A stretch of DNA of 64,000 nucleotides from Verrucomicrobiota bacterium (GCA_016219875.1 JACRJZ010000143.1:101039-165038); one strand, 5' to 3'; positions 1 to 9,317 are shown, counted from the stretch's first letter. Made by a program: numbers and translations. The notes: generated by a model not told the origin, from the sequence alone.

Positions 1-2941
1 ACACCGCATTCGTGCTGGTGACAGAAGCGATGTCGTTGGCCACGACCACGGAGTAGTTCCCGGCCTGAGACGGCTGGACGTTGGAGAGCAAAAGGGTGGA
101 GTTTGTCGCGCCTTCGAGGGGCGTGTCGTTGAAGCGCCATTGATAGCTCAACACACCACTGCCCGATGCCGCCACATTGAATGTGGCTTGCCGGCCCACG
201 CCCACGTTCTGGTCCTGGGGTTGGTGGGTGATTGTCGGAGCAGCAGGCTGCGCCGCGGTGAAGATGATTTCCAGTACGTCAGCGCCGTTGTCTGAGGACG
301 TCGCGTGAGTTGAGCCGCCTCCCAGCGCGAATACTCGGGAGGCCGTGCCGCTAGCTGATCCCGCATCGACGTAGGTCACCAACGAGCCGGAGAAGTTGTG
401 GAAGTCCACCAGCAGGTTGCCTACCGACGGGTCGTAAAGGAACGGCGTCGTCAGCGGGATGACGATGTCGAATTCTTTTGGCCCGTTCACCGGCCCGAGA
501 CAAGCACTGGAAAGGCTAATGGAGCCTGCAAACACCACGGTGTCATTTGCGCCGGGATTGTTTGCAAAGGTGGAACTCAGACTGCCTGGCTGGACCGTGG
601 TGGCCGACAAGTTGATTTGGAGGTGAGCGATGGTTTCGCTGAACGGCTGGCCATACGCCGCGTTGGGACGAAAGCGGAGTTCCTGGATGAGGATCGGACG
701 TGGTGGAAACTGGGACGCGCTGTAAACCTCCTGCAGGCGGATGCTATGCCTCAACACCGAGGAACCGCCGCCCCCTCCCGTGTTCGCCCACACATCCGGG
801 ACGATGAGGTTGGGATTAAGATCAACGCTCAAGACGGCAATCGAACTGGTCACGGAGGCGATCTCGTTGGCGACCACCACGGAGTAGTTCCCGGCATGCG
901 TCGGTTGGACGTTGGAAAGCAGAAGAGTAGAGTTCGTCGCGCCTTCGATGGGAGTGTCGTTGAAACGCCATTGGTAGGTCAGCGGACTGGTGCTCGATGC
1001 CCCCACCGTGAACGTGGCCAGCCGACCGACAGCCACGTTCTGATCTTGAGGTTGGCGGGTGATCGTCGGAGGCAGAACCACCACCGTCAACACCGCGTTC
1101 GTGCTGGTGGCGGAACCGATGTCGTTGGCGACGATCACGGAATACTCCCCGGATTGCGCCAACTGGACGTTGGAGAGCAGGAGGGTGGAGTTCGTCGCGT
1201 TCTCAATCAGCGCACCGTTGAAACGCCATTGATAGCTCAACGGATGGCTGCCCGACGCCGCCACGGTAAAGGTTGCCTGTTCACCCACACCCACACGCTG
1301 GTCTTGGGGCTGGCGAGTGATCGTCGGAGGAGTGCGTTCAGCGGCGGTGTAAGTGATTTCCAGCACGTCGGCCCCATCGTCCGAGGTGGTGGCACGGGTT
1401 GAGCCGGCACCCAGGGCGAAAACGCGCGAGGCACTGCCGTGCGCCGCACCCGCATCGACGTGGGTGACCAAGGAGCCGGAGAAGTTGCGGAAGTCCACCA
1501 GCAGGTTGCCTGCGCTGGGATCGTAGAGAAACGGCACGCTCAGCGGAATCACGATGTCGAAAGCTTTAGGGCTGCCGTCGAGGCCTGCACAATCGCTGGA
1601 CAACTGGATTGCCCCATGGAACACCACCGTGTCATCCGGGCCGATATTGGCGGCGAAGTCCCTGCTCATTCCGCCTGGCTGGATCGGTGTTGCCGACATG
1701 TTGATCTGCAGGTTGGAGATCGTTTCGCTGAAGGCTTGGCCATAGATGGCACTGGGGCGGAAACGAATCGCCTGAATCAAGATCGGTCCCGTGCTGAACT
1801 GGGAAGCCTGGTACACCTCTTGGAGTCGAATTGCTGACTGCAATACCGACGATCCTCCGTGGCCATCAGTGTCGGCAAGGTTACTCGGCACGATCAAGCT
1901 TCCGCCTGTGCTCACCGTCAGCGTGGCTTCCCGGCTGGCCACAGTGCCCAGCGCATTGCTGACCACGACTGAGTAAAGTCCGGCTTGGGTTGGCTGTGCG
2001 TTGGACAACACCAAGACAGAGGACATCGAGCCGGCAAGCGGTTGACCGTTGAAACTCCATTGGTAGTTCAGCGGAGCAGTTCCCGAAGCGCGGACACTGA
2101 AAGTAACGTTGCCTCCTATTGTGGCCTGACGGTCCTGAGGCTGCGCCACAATCACTGGCGGCAACTCCGGTTTGACTTTGCCGGAGGAGCCCGCGTCGTA
2201 AACCCCTTGGATCTCCGCCGGCGTGAGGATCCGGTTGTAGAGGCACACTTCGTCGATCACACCTTTGAAGAAATCGCCTACGCCTCCTCGTTCGGAGCCG
2301 ATTGTCAGCGGCGTGCTGTTGAGCGTGTTCGCAAGATTACCTGGGAGGACGGCGGTCTTGACCAATTGACCGTCCACGAAGGTCTGCAACTCAATGTGCG
2401 CGGCGTCGGCTTGCCGATATGTCCCGGCGAAATGATGAAACACACCCGGCGTCGGCAACGGGAAGCAGCCGGAAATCTCGAACTTGCCCCCTTCGTCAAC
2501 CAACGGGTCGTCATAGTAAAGTTGAAATCCCCAGTTCGGAGAAAGGAGCGCTCCATAGTTGCAGCCGTCCCATGCGCGCTTGTCTACCAGCGGATAGGAA
2601 GTGTCCCAACGCCATTCATCACCGAGAAACCACAACTCCACAGTCAATTCATTGGTGAAGCGTAACGACGGACTGTCCGAAACGACAACGTAGCTGTTGA
2701 CGCCATCGAACCGGAATCCCTCCCCTACCATGCCCGGCACGAACCCCGTGTCATGGATTACACCATGGTTTCCTCCAACGAGATCATCGGCGGTGCCATC
2801 CCCGGCCCACCAAGCGACCAGCCCAGCAGGAGGGGCCACGCCAGCCGCATGGACACAGTTGAAACTCCACGCGCACCACCAAATTAAAACCATGACAGCG
2901 ATACGCATCGCCATCTGTTTGAAGGAACGTTGCCTTTTCAT
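1..2941 (-). CDS. Secreted LamG/Ig-like repeat protein, 3' end outside window
   Basis: The minus-strand frame stays open from an ATG at 2941 to the left edge, so at least 980 residues are present and the C terminus is missing. The start gives a basic n-region (MKRQRSFK), a hydrophobic stretch and a likely cleavage after CVHA, so the protein is exported. A LamG/concanavalin-like domain (about residues 35-230, with WWAGDG and an HFAGTY-like strand) is followed by Ig-like I-set domains at roughly 260-345, 537-618, 620-702 and 898 onward, each with a YQW...NDTP-type strand and a G.Y.VVV strand. Between them lies a duplicated module of about 185 residues (347-533 and 707-895) with shared IRLQEVY, FSETI, FDIVIPL and PFLYDP motifs, which I do not recognise. 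A surface adhesin or polysaccharide-binding role is inferred. Confidence 0.85.
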   Translation of the reverse strand, partial: MKRQRSFKQMAMRIAVMVLIWWCAWSFNCVHAAGVAPPAGLVAWWAGDGTADDLVGGNHGVIHDTGFVPGMVGEGFRFDGVNSYVVVSDSPSLRFTNELTVELWFLGDEWRWDTSYPLVDKRAWDGCNYGALLSPNWGFQLYYDDPLVDEGGKFEISGCFPLPTPGVFHHFAGTYRQADAAHIELQTFVDGQLVKTAVLPGNLANTLNSTPLTIGSERGGVGDFFKGVIDEVCLYNRILTPAEIQGVYDAGSSGKVKPELPPVIVAQPQDRQATIGGNVTFSVRASGTAPLNYQWSFNGQPLAGSMSSVLVLSNAQPTQAGLYSVVVSNALGTVASREATLTVSTGGSLIVPSNLADTDGHGGSSVLQSAIRLQEVYQASQFSTGPILIQAIRFRPSAIYGQAFSETISNLQINMSATPIQPGGMSRDFAANIGPDDTVVFHGAIQLSSDCAGLDGSPKAFDIVIPLSVPFLYDPSAGNLLVDFRNFSGSLVTHVDAGAAHGSASRVFALGAGSTRATTSDDGADVLEITYTAAERTPPTITRQPQDQRVGVGEQATFTVAASGSHPLSYQWRFNGALIENATNSTLLLSNVQLAQSGEYSVIVANDIGSATSTNAVLTVVVLPPTITRQPQDQNVAVGRLATFTVGASSTSPLTYQWRFNDTPIEGATNSTLLLSNVQPTHAGNYSVVVANEIASVTSSIAVLSVDLNPNLIVPDVWANTGGGGGSSVLRHSIRLQEVYSASQFPPRPILIQELRFRPNAAYGQPFSETIAHLQINLSATTVQPGSLSSTFANNPGANDTVVFAGSISLSSACLGPVNGPKEFDIVIPLTTPFLYDPSVGNLLVDFHNFSGSLVTYVDAGSASGTASRVFALGGGSTHATSSDNGADVLEIIFTAAQPAAPTITHQPQDQNVGVGRQATFNVAASGSGVLSYQWRFNDTPLEGATNSTLLLSNVQPSQAGNYSVVVANDIASVTSTNAV

Positions 2942-3122
2942 AGATTTTCTTCAGAACCTAGGCGGACTGTTTGCTCTAAAACCGCTTGGCAATCAAGCCA
3001 AATTCCAGGTCAGATGAAAGTATCTGCGTCCCTACTTGCGCGGAACAGCAATCGTGAAGGCAGGTTTCGGCGAGCAGTGGTTCAGGGGCAAACGAGGCCT
3101 CCTTCCAGCGAAGGGAGGCGGC

Positions 3123-4394
3123 TCAGTCGCCAGGCGTCTCGATTTTGTACAAGTGCGTTCGAGTGCGCAGATAGAAGGCACGGCCGGCGATGGCTGGCGA
3201 AGCCATGAAACCGGATTCCAGGGAGTTTGTGGCAACGATCGTCCCTTCGCTGTCAGCCCGACAGACGACAGTCCTTCCGCTGTCATCGAAGAAGTAGATG
3301 CGGCCCTCGGCCGCCACCGGTGATGCGAAATGCCGTCCACCAATCCGCTGGCTCCGGCGCTCCCGACCTGTTGAAGCATCGACGCAGCACACGATACCGC
3401 CGTCGGAAACCCAAAACAGATTCGTTTCGACCAACACCGGTGAGGAAACAAATGGAACCTGCCGCTGGGTCTTCCATGCCACGCGATGCTTTTCTGTCAT
3501 GTCCTCCTCAGTTCGTAAGGCCCACAATTCTGGCTTCGTGCCGCCGGTACAAACGTAAACCATCCCCAGGCCATGCACTGGCCGGGGAATGATCGAGTTG
3601 CCCGGAAGATCGCAGAACCACAGTTCTTGGCCGGTTCTGGGTTCATAGCAACTCAGCCTGAAGGCCCCGATGCTGAACAGGCGTTCCTGACCATGCACAG
3701 ACGAGATCGTCGGCGAACTGTATGCGATCGCCGGGTAAGGCAACCGCTTTGATCGCTCGATGAACCATGCCATCTGTCCGGAGCCTTTGTGCAGCGCTAC
3801 CACACGGCTGCGGTCCATCCCATCGCAACTCACGATAAAGAAGCCGTTCCAAACGATGGGGGAGGTGCCGATTCCCTTCTGGTCGTGGCGATACGCGAGT
3901 TCCGTGTTTCGCCAGAGCACCTTTCCTGTGCGCAGCCCCAAACAGGCCTGCCCATTGGGACCGAAGCTGACATAGACCCTTTCACCATCGACGAACGGCG
4001 TTGAACAGGCATGGCCGCCCAATGGCTCGCTGATGATATCGGGCGTCTCAATATGGAATACCTCGACATCTTGCTGCTGGGTGCCTGTCGTCCGATCGAA
4101 TGACAATGCACGGAGCGAATGCCCGCCGCGGGCGGCTGTGGTCAGCCACACATCTTCCCCGGCCACGACTGGAGATGAATGCCCGTTGCCGGGCACATCC
4201 GTTTTCCACCGCACGTTCTTGACCTCACTCCAGTGGACCGGCAAGCCGGTGGCGGTTGACGTGCCTTGTCCAGTCGGACCGCGGAACTGGTTCCATTGCT
4301 CAACTCCTGAGGCGTTCCTCGCAAAGAACAATGCCATCCAAAACAAGAGGGCACCCACGATACTCCGGGACAGTGCCCAGAGCATTCCTCGCAT
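3123..4394 (-). CDS. PQQ-binding-like beta-propeller repeat protein
   Basis: The 423-residue product starts at the ATG at 4394, which begins a good signal/anchor segment (MRGMLWALSR then a hydrophobic run to SGVEQW). The frame stays open to 4718, but that extension looks non-coding. The mature part opens with WNQFRGPTGQG and has repeated propeller blades with motifs such as SSPVVAGEDVWL, STPFVDGERVYVSFG, TSPIVWNGFFIV, SSPTISSVHG and ASPAIAGRAFYL. This architecture is common in Verrucomicrobiota and Planctomycetota. PQQ binding itself is not demonstrated and the family is often structural. It lies 181 bp upstream of the LamG/Ig gene on the same strand and could be cotranscribed with it. Function beyond an exported propeller scaffold is unknown. 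Confidence 0.85.
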   Translation of the reverse strand: MRGMLWALSRSIVGALLFWMALFFARNASGVEQWNQFRGPTGQGTSTATGLPVHWSEVKNVRWKTDVPGNGHSSPVVAGEDVWLTTAARGGHSLRALSFDRTTGTQQQDVEVFHIETPDIISEPLGGHACSTPFVDGERVYVSFGPNGQACLGLRTGKVLWRNTELAYRHDQKGIGTSPIVWNGFFIVSCDGMDRSRVVALHKGSGQMAWFIERSKRLPYPAIAYSSPTISSVHGQERLFSIGAFRLSCYEPRTGQELWFCDLPGNSIIPRPVHGLGMVYVCTGGTKPELWALRTEEDMTEKHRVAWKTQRQVPFVSSPVLVETNLFWVSDGGIVCCVDASTGRERRSQRIGGRHFASPVAAEGRIYFFDDSGRTVVCRADSEGTIVATNSLESGFMASPAIAGRAFYLRTRTHLYKIETPGD

Positions 4395-4897
4395 TGACGC
4401 GGACAGGCGGACGTGCCGATTCCTGTACTCGGGCAACCATTCTCGCTGCCTTGACGCCGAAGGGGCGTTGTCCCGAAAAGATGCGAGTGGGATGGTCCTG
4501 CAACCACGAGCGGAAACGTATCGCTTGGGCTGAAAAACGTGACCTCGCGATTCTGCGCACGTTCGGTGATCGGAAACCATCAGGCTATGCCACGTCTTAC
4601 ACCCTCTGCTCTGCCTAGCGACCGCAACTTGAACGCAGTTCCATGCGTGTCGCGCTCTCTTCGACTGCGGGCCAATCATATACCGGCAAATCCTGTCGCG
4701 TCCCTCGACCAAAGGCAACTCTGCAGCCAGTTCCCACGGTTGCCAGCCAGGAGTGTGATGCCGACAAGACCGCTATGCCTTGCACCGGTTTCCAGAACCC
4801 AAGCGTGCCCCTTCGGCCGTGAAGAAGGGTGGGAGATCGGAGTTGTCGTTGCTCCCCGGCATCACGCCCCATCCCTCACGGCCTCTCCTTGGGGAGG
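4395..4897. other. Intergenic, no gene recognised
   Basis: About 500 bp between the propeller gene and the receiver gene. Open frames here have no recognisable motifs and look like codon-bias shadows. The segment near 4855-4905 (CCCCATCCCTCACGGCCTC followed by TCCTTGGGGAGGC) resembles a degraded copy of the CCCTC...GAGGG repeat family seen at 9087-9232 and 63012-63150. Confidence 0.5.
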
Positions 4898-5308
4898 CTA
4901 CCACCAGTTTCCGTCCGCCGGCCTGCGGGGTTGCGATCCGTGCGTGGCCAGTAGCCGGTCCACCCGCTCCATGAGTTGCACCGGGCTGAACGGTTTGGTG
5001 ATGAAGTCGTCCGCGCCCGAATCCAGCCCGTTCAACCGCACCATCTCGCCGGCCAGCGCCGTGACCATGATGACCGGCACGCGCGCGGTCGAAGGATGGT
5101 GCCGTAGAATCTCGCACACCGTGAAGCCGTCCATGCCCGCCATCATCAAGTCCAGCAAGACCAGGTCGGGCGTGCAGATGCGGGCCTTGTGGATCGCTTC
5201 CAGACCGTTGAGGGCCACGATCACTTCGTAGCCGCGCGATCGCAGGTTGTAGCCCAGCAGATCGACCATGTCCTGCTCATCATCCACCACCAGAACTCGT
5301 TTGCTCAT
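4898..5308 (-). CDS. Single-domain response regulator (CheY-like receiver)
   Basis: A 136-residue receiver. The start chosen is the ATG at 5308 (MSKRVLVVDDEQDM); an upstream ATG at 5323 would add five residues. The acidic pair DD, the phosphoacceptor Asp in LVLLDLMMAGMDG, the conserved T in VPVIMVTAL and the K in DDFITKPFSP are all present. No output domain follows, so it should act by protein-protein contact in a phosphorelay. The last residues (GSQPRRPADGNWW) are non-conserved and lie next to a degraded repeat, so the original tail may have been replaced. No histidine kinase is adjacent; the hybrid kinase at 44.7 kb is far away. Partner unknown. Confidence 0.9.
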   Translation of the reverse strand: MSKRVLVVDDEQDMVDLLGYNLRSRGYEVIVALNGLEAIHKARICTPDLVLLDLMMAGMDGFTVCEILRHHPSTARVPVIMVTALAGEMVRLNGLDSGADDFITKPFSPVQLMERVDRLLATHGSQPRRPADGNWW

Positions 5309-5486
5309 GGTTCCCTGTACCACAGCGTCACGGCGGCGCGCAACGACGGCAAGGTCACGTGCAGGTTACGTTCCCGTTGCGTTCACGGGACGGCATTGCC
5401 GTGCGGCGGGCCGCGGTCCCGCCGGTCCCTGCTGAAGTCGTCGGGGCTGCGTCGGCAATGGGTCAGTTATTCGCGGGAATTGGTTT

Positions 5487-5557
5487 GGTGGGGCGAGCGT
5501 ACTCGCGAGCCGCTTTCCGGCCCAGAGCTCACGGCTCGCGAGTACGCTCGCCCCACC
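5487..5557. repeat. Long inverted repeat (REP-like palindrome)
   Basis: The 26-bp arms at 5487-5512 and 5532-5557 (GGTGGGGCGAGCGTACTCGC and its complement at the ends) are separated by 19 bp. It is intergenic and could fold into a very stable hairpin. It belongs to the group of genome-specific palindromes scattered through this window. Confidence 0.85.
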
Positions 5558-5595
5558 GTCACGGTTTGATGCGTCGGAGAAGGCCGAAGGATTCC

Positions 5596-5715
5596 CAGGG
5601 CTGATTCAAGGAGGAGCGCGGGCAGCCTGCCAGCGTGTTTTTAGCTTCCATTTTCGACGGAACGCGCGGGCAGGCTGCCCGCGCTCCTCTCCGCATGTTT
5701 CTTGAATCAGCCCTG
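5596..5715. mobile_element. 120-bp MITE with 15-bp TIRs and 10-bp target duplication
   Basis: Perfect terminal inverted repeats CAGGGCTGATTCAAG (5596-5610) and its complement (5701-5715) enclose a palindromic GC-rich body with no coding capacity. The flanks carry an exact direct repeat GAAGGATTCC (5586-5595 and 5716-5725), the signature of a transposition event. Related termini occur at 33535-33732 (also with a 10-bp duplication) and around 59590-59755. A full-length transposase source is not in the window. Confidence 0.9.
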
Positions 5716-5791
5716 GAAGGATTCCACATGCGGCAAAAATCGCGTGGATTTTTCCGACACCTCGTGCTCAGTTCCCTCCGGCAAGTCATTT

Positions 5792-6307
5792 ATGGAACCG
5801 AAGCATCTGCGAAGACTGAGTTGGATTCTGGTTTCCCTGGTTCTGTTGAGTTCTTTGCTGGTTGTGGTGACGATGAAATCCCGAGGCAAGATCGCTGTCG
5901 GCGGCGTCGAAGACGTGGTCCTCCTGCCCTGGGGCGAGAAGATTTCCGCGCGAATCGACACCGGGGCCGCTACGTCCTCGCTCGATGCGCGCGACATCAA
6001 GGCGCCGAGCCGGGACCTCGTGGAGTTCACGCTTCCCGATCGGTGCGGCGGCCACCGTGTTCGCCGGCCTCTTGTTGGCTGGCGATCGGTGAAGTCCTCG
6101 AATGGCGCCACGGAACGGCGGCCGGTGGTGATGATCGACTTGGTGCTCGGACCCAAACGCCTTCGCACCCTGGTCACGCTGACGGATCGTTCGCAGATGC
6201 AGCATCCGCTGCTGATCGGCCGCAAGACGCTCAAGACTCTGTTCGTGGTCGATGTGAACCAGACCAACCTGGTGGCGCCCGTGTGGGCGGAGGGTCCGGA
6301 GAAATGA
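5792..6307 (+). CDS. Putative ATP-dependent zinc/aspartyl-type protease
   Basis: A 171-residue protein. I chose the ATG at 5792 (MEPKHLRRLS) because it is followed by a membrane segment (WILVSLVLLSSLLVVVT) and because the MITE ends 76 bp upstream. The core holds the retropepsin-like motif IDTGAATSSLDA and, near the end, PLLIGRKTL, characteristic of the COG4067 family annotated as ATP-dependent zinc protease. It overlaps the next gene by ATGA and forms an operon with an inactive-transglutaminase membrane protein and a RimK-like ligase. This three-gene set is known from other bacteria and is thought to act on peptides or the cell envelope; the substrate is unknown. Confidence 0.85.
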   Translation: MEPKHLRRLSWILVSLVLLSSLLVVVTMKSRGKIAVGGVEDVVLLPWGEKISARIDTGAATSSLDARDIKAPSRDLVEFTLPDRCGGHRVRRPLVGWRSVKSSNGATERRPVVMIDLVLGPKRLRTLVTLTDRSQMQHPLLIGRKTLKTLFVVDVNQTNLVAPVWAEGPEK

Positions 6308-7872
6308 ACTCCCGACGCGTGGCAGTCTGGGTGGCCGCAGGCCTGGTTTTCCTGGGCTTGATCTGCATGGGCCTGCGCTACCGGATTTACCGCGTGAGCC
6401 GGCTGGCTTCCGGAGACATGCTCTGGCGCATCACCTACAAAGCCAAGTTCCAAGCCGTGCGCGCGGGCGCCAAGGTCCGCTTGTCCATCCCCGCTGACAC
6501 GGCCCACGCGCGGGTCTTTCGCCAGGACGTGCTCCACTCCGGGTTGTCGGCGGAACGGCTCCGGTCCTCGCGCCTGTTCGCGCGCGAGTTGTCCCTGGCG
6601 GCGGGCCGCCGCGGCCCGCACGCGCTGACGGCGCGATTTGATGTCCACATCAGCCCGGAAGCGCGTTGGCCCGCCCGAGACGCTGAGACGCCTGCTACCC
6701 CAGAGGCGCGGGCGGCATTCCTCCACGCCACCGCCACGATCCCCGTGAACGATCCGGTGGTGCAGGAAGCCCTGACGAGGTTGCGGCAAGACTTGGCCCC
6801 CAACACGAACTTGGTCGAGCGCATCTTCCGATTTTGCGCCCGCGAAATCCAGTCGGGCGACGACGGCGCGCCGCACGATGTGGCTTCCGCGTTGCGTGGG
6901 AAACGCGCTTCCCCACTGGGCCGCGCACAGACGATGGTCGCCCTCTGCCGGGCCGCGAACGTGCCGGCGCGGATCGTCGCCGGATTTCATCTCGGCGCGG
7001 CGCAGGAAATGCCGCTCAGCTTCTGGACGGAGGTGCTCGCGGGCGATCGCTGGACGCCCTACGACCCGGCCGACGGTTTCGCCGGCGCGCTGCCGCACAA
7101 TGTTCTCCCAGTCCGCCGTGGCGGCGTGGAGATCGTGCGCGGCTCGGACCTCGCCGAACTGGAAATCAGTTGCAGCATCGTGGCGCTGCCACCTGGGCCA
7201 GGTGCGCTGCGGGCTGGGCACGGACAGCCGTGGGCCATGTTTGATCTGACGCGTCTGCCGCTCGAAATGCACGAAACGCTGTCGGTGATTCTGCTGTTGC
7301 CCTTGGGCGCGCTGGTCACGGCGGTCTTCCGCACCGTCGTCGGCATCCGCACCTTCGGGACGTTTACGCCCACGTTGTTGGCGCTGAGTTTCGTCTATGC
7401 GAACTGGCTGACGGGCCTGCTGACGTTTGCCGTCGTCCTGACGCTCGGCCTGCTCAGCCGCTCATTGCTGGACCGCTTGAAGCTGCTGATGGTGCCGCGG
7501 CTGAGCGTGGTCCTGACGTTGGTGGTGGCCTGGATCACGTTCACGGTGTCCGTCCTGGATTACTTTGACCTCACCCCCAGCGCCCAGGCGGTGATTCTGC
7601 CCATGGTGATCCTGACCATGACCATCGAGCGGTTCTTTCTGACCTCCGAAGAAGACAGCCCCGCGTTCGCCCTGCAACTGCTGGCCGGCACGGTCGTGGT
7701 GGGCGCGTGCTGCTTTGCCGTGCTGCGGTGGGCGTCGGTGGGGCGCCTCGTCTTCACCTATCCCGAAGTGCATTTCTTCACCATCGCGGTGCTGGTCCTG
7801 CTGGGCCGCTACTCCGGCTACCGGCTGACGGAGTTGTGGCGGTTCCGGGAACTCGCCGGGCCGCGCCCATGA
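6304..7872 (+). CDS. Inactive transglutaminase fused to 7 TM helices
   Basis: A 522-residue membrane protein starting at the ATG that overlaps the previous stop (ATGA); the frame is open further upstream, but only because of codon bias. There is one N-terminal membrane anchor (AVWVAAGLVFLGLICMGL), then an extracytoplasmic transglutaminase-like domain (about residues 150-290, containing RAQTMVALCRAANVPARIVAGFHL and WTPYDPADGF), then about seven hydrophobic helices from residue 320 (LSVILLLPLGALVTAVF onward). It corresponds to the Transglut_i_TM plus 7TM_transglut pair of families, in which the transglutaminase site is degenerate. The operon partner order protease - this protein - ATP-grasp is conserved in other bacteria, suggesting a shared envelope pathway. 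Confidence 0.88.
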   Translation: MNSRRVAVWVAAGLVFLGLICMGLRYRIYRVSRLASGDMLWRITYKAKFQAVRAGAKVRLSIPADTAHARVFRQDVLHSGLSAERLRSSRLFARELSLAAGRRGPHALTARFDVHISPEARWPARDAETPATPEARAAFLHATATIPVNDPVVQEALTRLRQDLAPNTNLVERIFRFCAREIQSGDDGAPHDVASALRGKRASPLGRAQTMVALCRAANVPARIVAGFHLGAAQEMPLSFWTEVLAGDRWTPYDPADGFAGALPHNVLPVRRGGVEIVRGSDLAELEISCSIVALPPGPGALRAGHGQPWAMFDLTRLPLEMHETLSVILLLPLGALVTAVFRTVVGIRTFGTFTPTLLALSFVYANWLTGLLTFAVVLTLGLLSRSLLDRLKLLMVPRLSVVLTLVVAWITFTVSVLDYFDLTPSAQAVILPMVILTMTIERFFLTSEEDSPAFALQLLAGTVVVGACCFAVLRWASVGRLVFTYPEVHFFTIAVLVLLGRYSGYRLTELWRFRELAGPRP

Positions 7873-7873
7873 C

Positions 7874-8845
7874 ATGGACCTGAACGTGGCGTCATGGCTC
7901 TCGTGGGTCCGTCCGCGCGCGTTGCGGCGACGCGGCGTGCTGGGCTTGAACGAGCGCAATGCCGGCTTCGTGCTGCCCGGCAACCCGCGTGCGCACTATC
8001 CCCGCGTGGACGACAAGCTGCTCACGAAGCGCCTGTGCGAAGATCACGGCATCCCCGTGCCGCAGACCTACGCGGTCATCGAGCGCGTCGGAGACATTCG
8101 CGGCTTTCAGGAACTCGTCCGCACGCGGCTGGACTTCGTCATCAAGCCGGCCAAGGGCGCCGAGGGTCGCGGCATTGTGGTCGTTCTCGAACACAACCAC
8201 ACGACGTACACCACGGCGGGCAACGTGCCGCTCACGCTGGCCGACCTGCGCTACCATCTCGAAACCACGCTCTCCGGCTTGTTTTCCCTCGGCGGCCAAC
8301 CCGACCGCGCCATCATCGAACGCCGCCTGGTGCGCCACCCGATCTTCGAGCGCGTGGCCGTCAACGGCACGCCCGACATCCGCGTCCTGCTCTACCGCGC
8401 CGTGCCGGTGATGGCGATGGTGCGGCTGCCGACCCGCGCCTCGCGGGGTCGCGCCAATTTGCACCAGGGTGCCGTGGCCGCGGGCCTGCACCTGGGCACC
8501 GGTGGCACGTTCGGCGGCGTTTGCCACGACCGCGCCGCCTCCGTCCATCCGGACACCGGCGCGTCCATCGCGGGCCTCGAAGTGCCGGGCTGGCGCGAGC
8601 TGCTCCTGGCCGCGGTGAAACTGGCCGACGTGCTGGAGATGGACTACCTCGGCGTGGACTTCGTCCTCGATGCCGAGCTTGGTCCGGTGGTCTTGGAGGC
8701 CAACGCGCGGCCGGGACTGGCCATTCAAATCGCGAACCGCCGCGGCTTACTGCCGCGACTGCGGTTCGTTGAAGCTGCCGCCCGCGGGCCGCTCCCGCTC
8801 GCACGCCGATTGGAGTTGGCCGCGGCGCTGGCGGAAATGGACTGA
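7874..8845 (+). CDS. RimK-like alpha-L-glutamate ligase (ATP-grasp)
   Basis: A 323-residue ATP-grasp protein beginning one base after the preceding stop. Recognisable elements are LGLNERNAGFVLPGNPR at the N terminus, VIKPAKGAEGRGI (nucleotide-binding loop), the hinge AIIERRLV, and the metal-binding end LGVDFVLDAELGPVVLEANARPGL. It matches the ATPgrasp_ST/RLAN group that co-occurs with the zinc protease and the inactive transglutaminase-7TM protein. It probably ligates an amino acid, most likely glutamate, to a peptide or small-molecule acceptor. The acceptor cannot be read from the sequence. Confidence 0.88.
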   Translation: MDLNVASWLSWVRPRALRRRGVLGLNERNAGFVLPGNPRAHYPRVDDKLLTKRLCEDHGIPVPQTYAVIERVGDIRGFQELVRTRLDFVIKPAKGAEGRGIVVVLEHNHTTYTTAGNVPLTLADLRYHLETTLSGLFSLGGQPDRAIIERRLVRHPIFERVAVNGTPDIRVLLYRAVPVMAMVRLPTRASRGRANLHQGAVAAGLHLGTGGTFGGVCHDRAASVHPDTGASIAGLEVPGWRELLLAAVKLADVLEMDYLGVDFVLDAELGPVVLEANARPGLAIQIANRRGLLPRLRFVEAAARGPLPLARRLELAAALAEMD

Positions 8846-8925
8846 GGGGCGTAGCGGCGTCTCGGCAGAGCGCCGTGCTGCATGGCAGAAGGCAAAAGGA
8901 AAAAAGAGGAGCTTCCTGCAAAACG

Positions 8926-8990
8926 GTAGCAGCCGACGTGAGGAGGCTCTGTTTTCATTGAAGTTTGGGCCTCCTCACGTCGGCTGCTAC
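8926..8990. repeat. Inverted repeat (22-bp arms)
   Basis: Arms 8926-8947 (GTAGCAGCCGACGTGAGGAG...) and 8969-8990 are complementary and flank a 21-bp loop. A fragment of the same sequence (GTAGCAGCCGACG) occurs at the end of the fourth ubiD tail near 22733. The rest of 8846-9317 has no gene; it also begins with GTAGCGGCGTCTCGGCAGAG, a repeat that recurs at 63943 inside the gspK start. Confidence 0.8.
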
Positions 8991-9086
8991 GAGGTTTTGC
9001 AATCACCTCAGAGGGTTCGTCCTGGAAATCCGGGAAACCCGCGCAAGCGATGGGAGTGAGGGCTTCGGCAAGCTCCAGACCAGAAA

Positions 9087-9232
9087 CCAAACCCTCACCC
9101 TAGCCCTCTCCCGTCCGACGGGAGAGGGAACGCGCGGCACGCGGTCGTCGGGAACCAATGCCTGCTTCGTCAAAACGCCGGATCGACTCCTCCCTCTCCC
9201 ATCGGATGGGAGAGGGCCGGGGTGAGGGTCCG
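9087..9232. repeat. Paired CCCTCTCCC palindromes
   Basis: Two palindromic units (CCCTCTCCCGTCCGACGGGA and CCCTCTCCCATCGGATGGGA type, each extended by GAGGG) face each other over 60 bp, with CCCTCACCC and GGTGAGGG at the outer ends. The same family lies inside the TIR pseudogene (46951-47056) and inside gspJ (63012-63150). Confidence 0.8.
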
Positions 9233-9317
9233 GTTCCTTTGGCGTGTGCAAATTGAAGTCCTCACCTTTTCTCTGGGAATCTCCGCCGCGTTCGTTTACA
9301 GACTTTCCCACTTCGTC

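Noticed and set aside
398..2665. Plus-strand open frames over the first 2.7 kb
   Set aside because: The minus strand encodes a continuous LamG/Ig protein with signal peptide; the plus frames are shadows without motifs.
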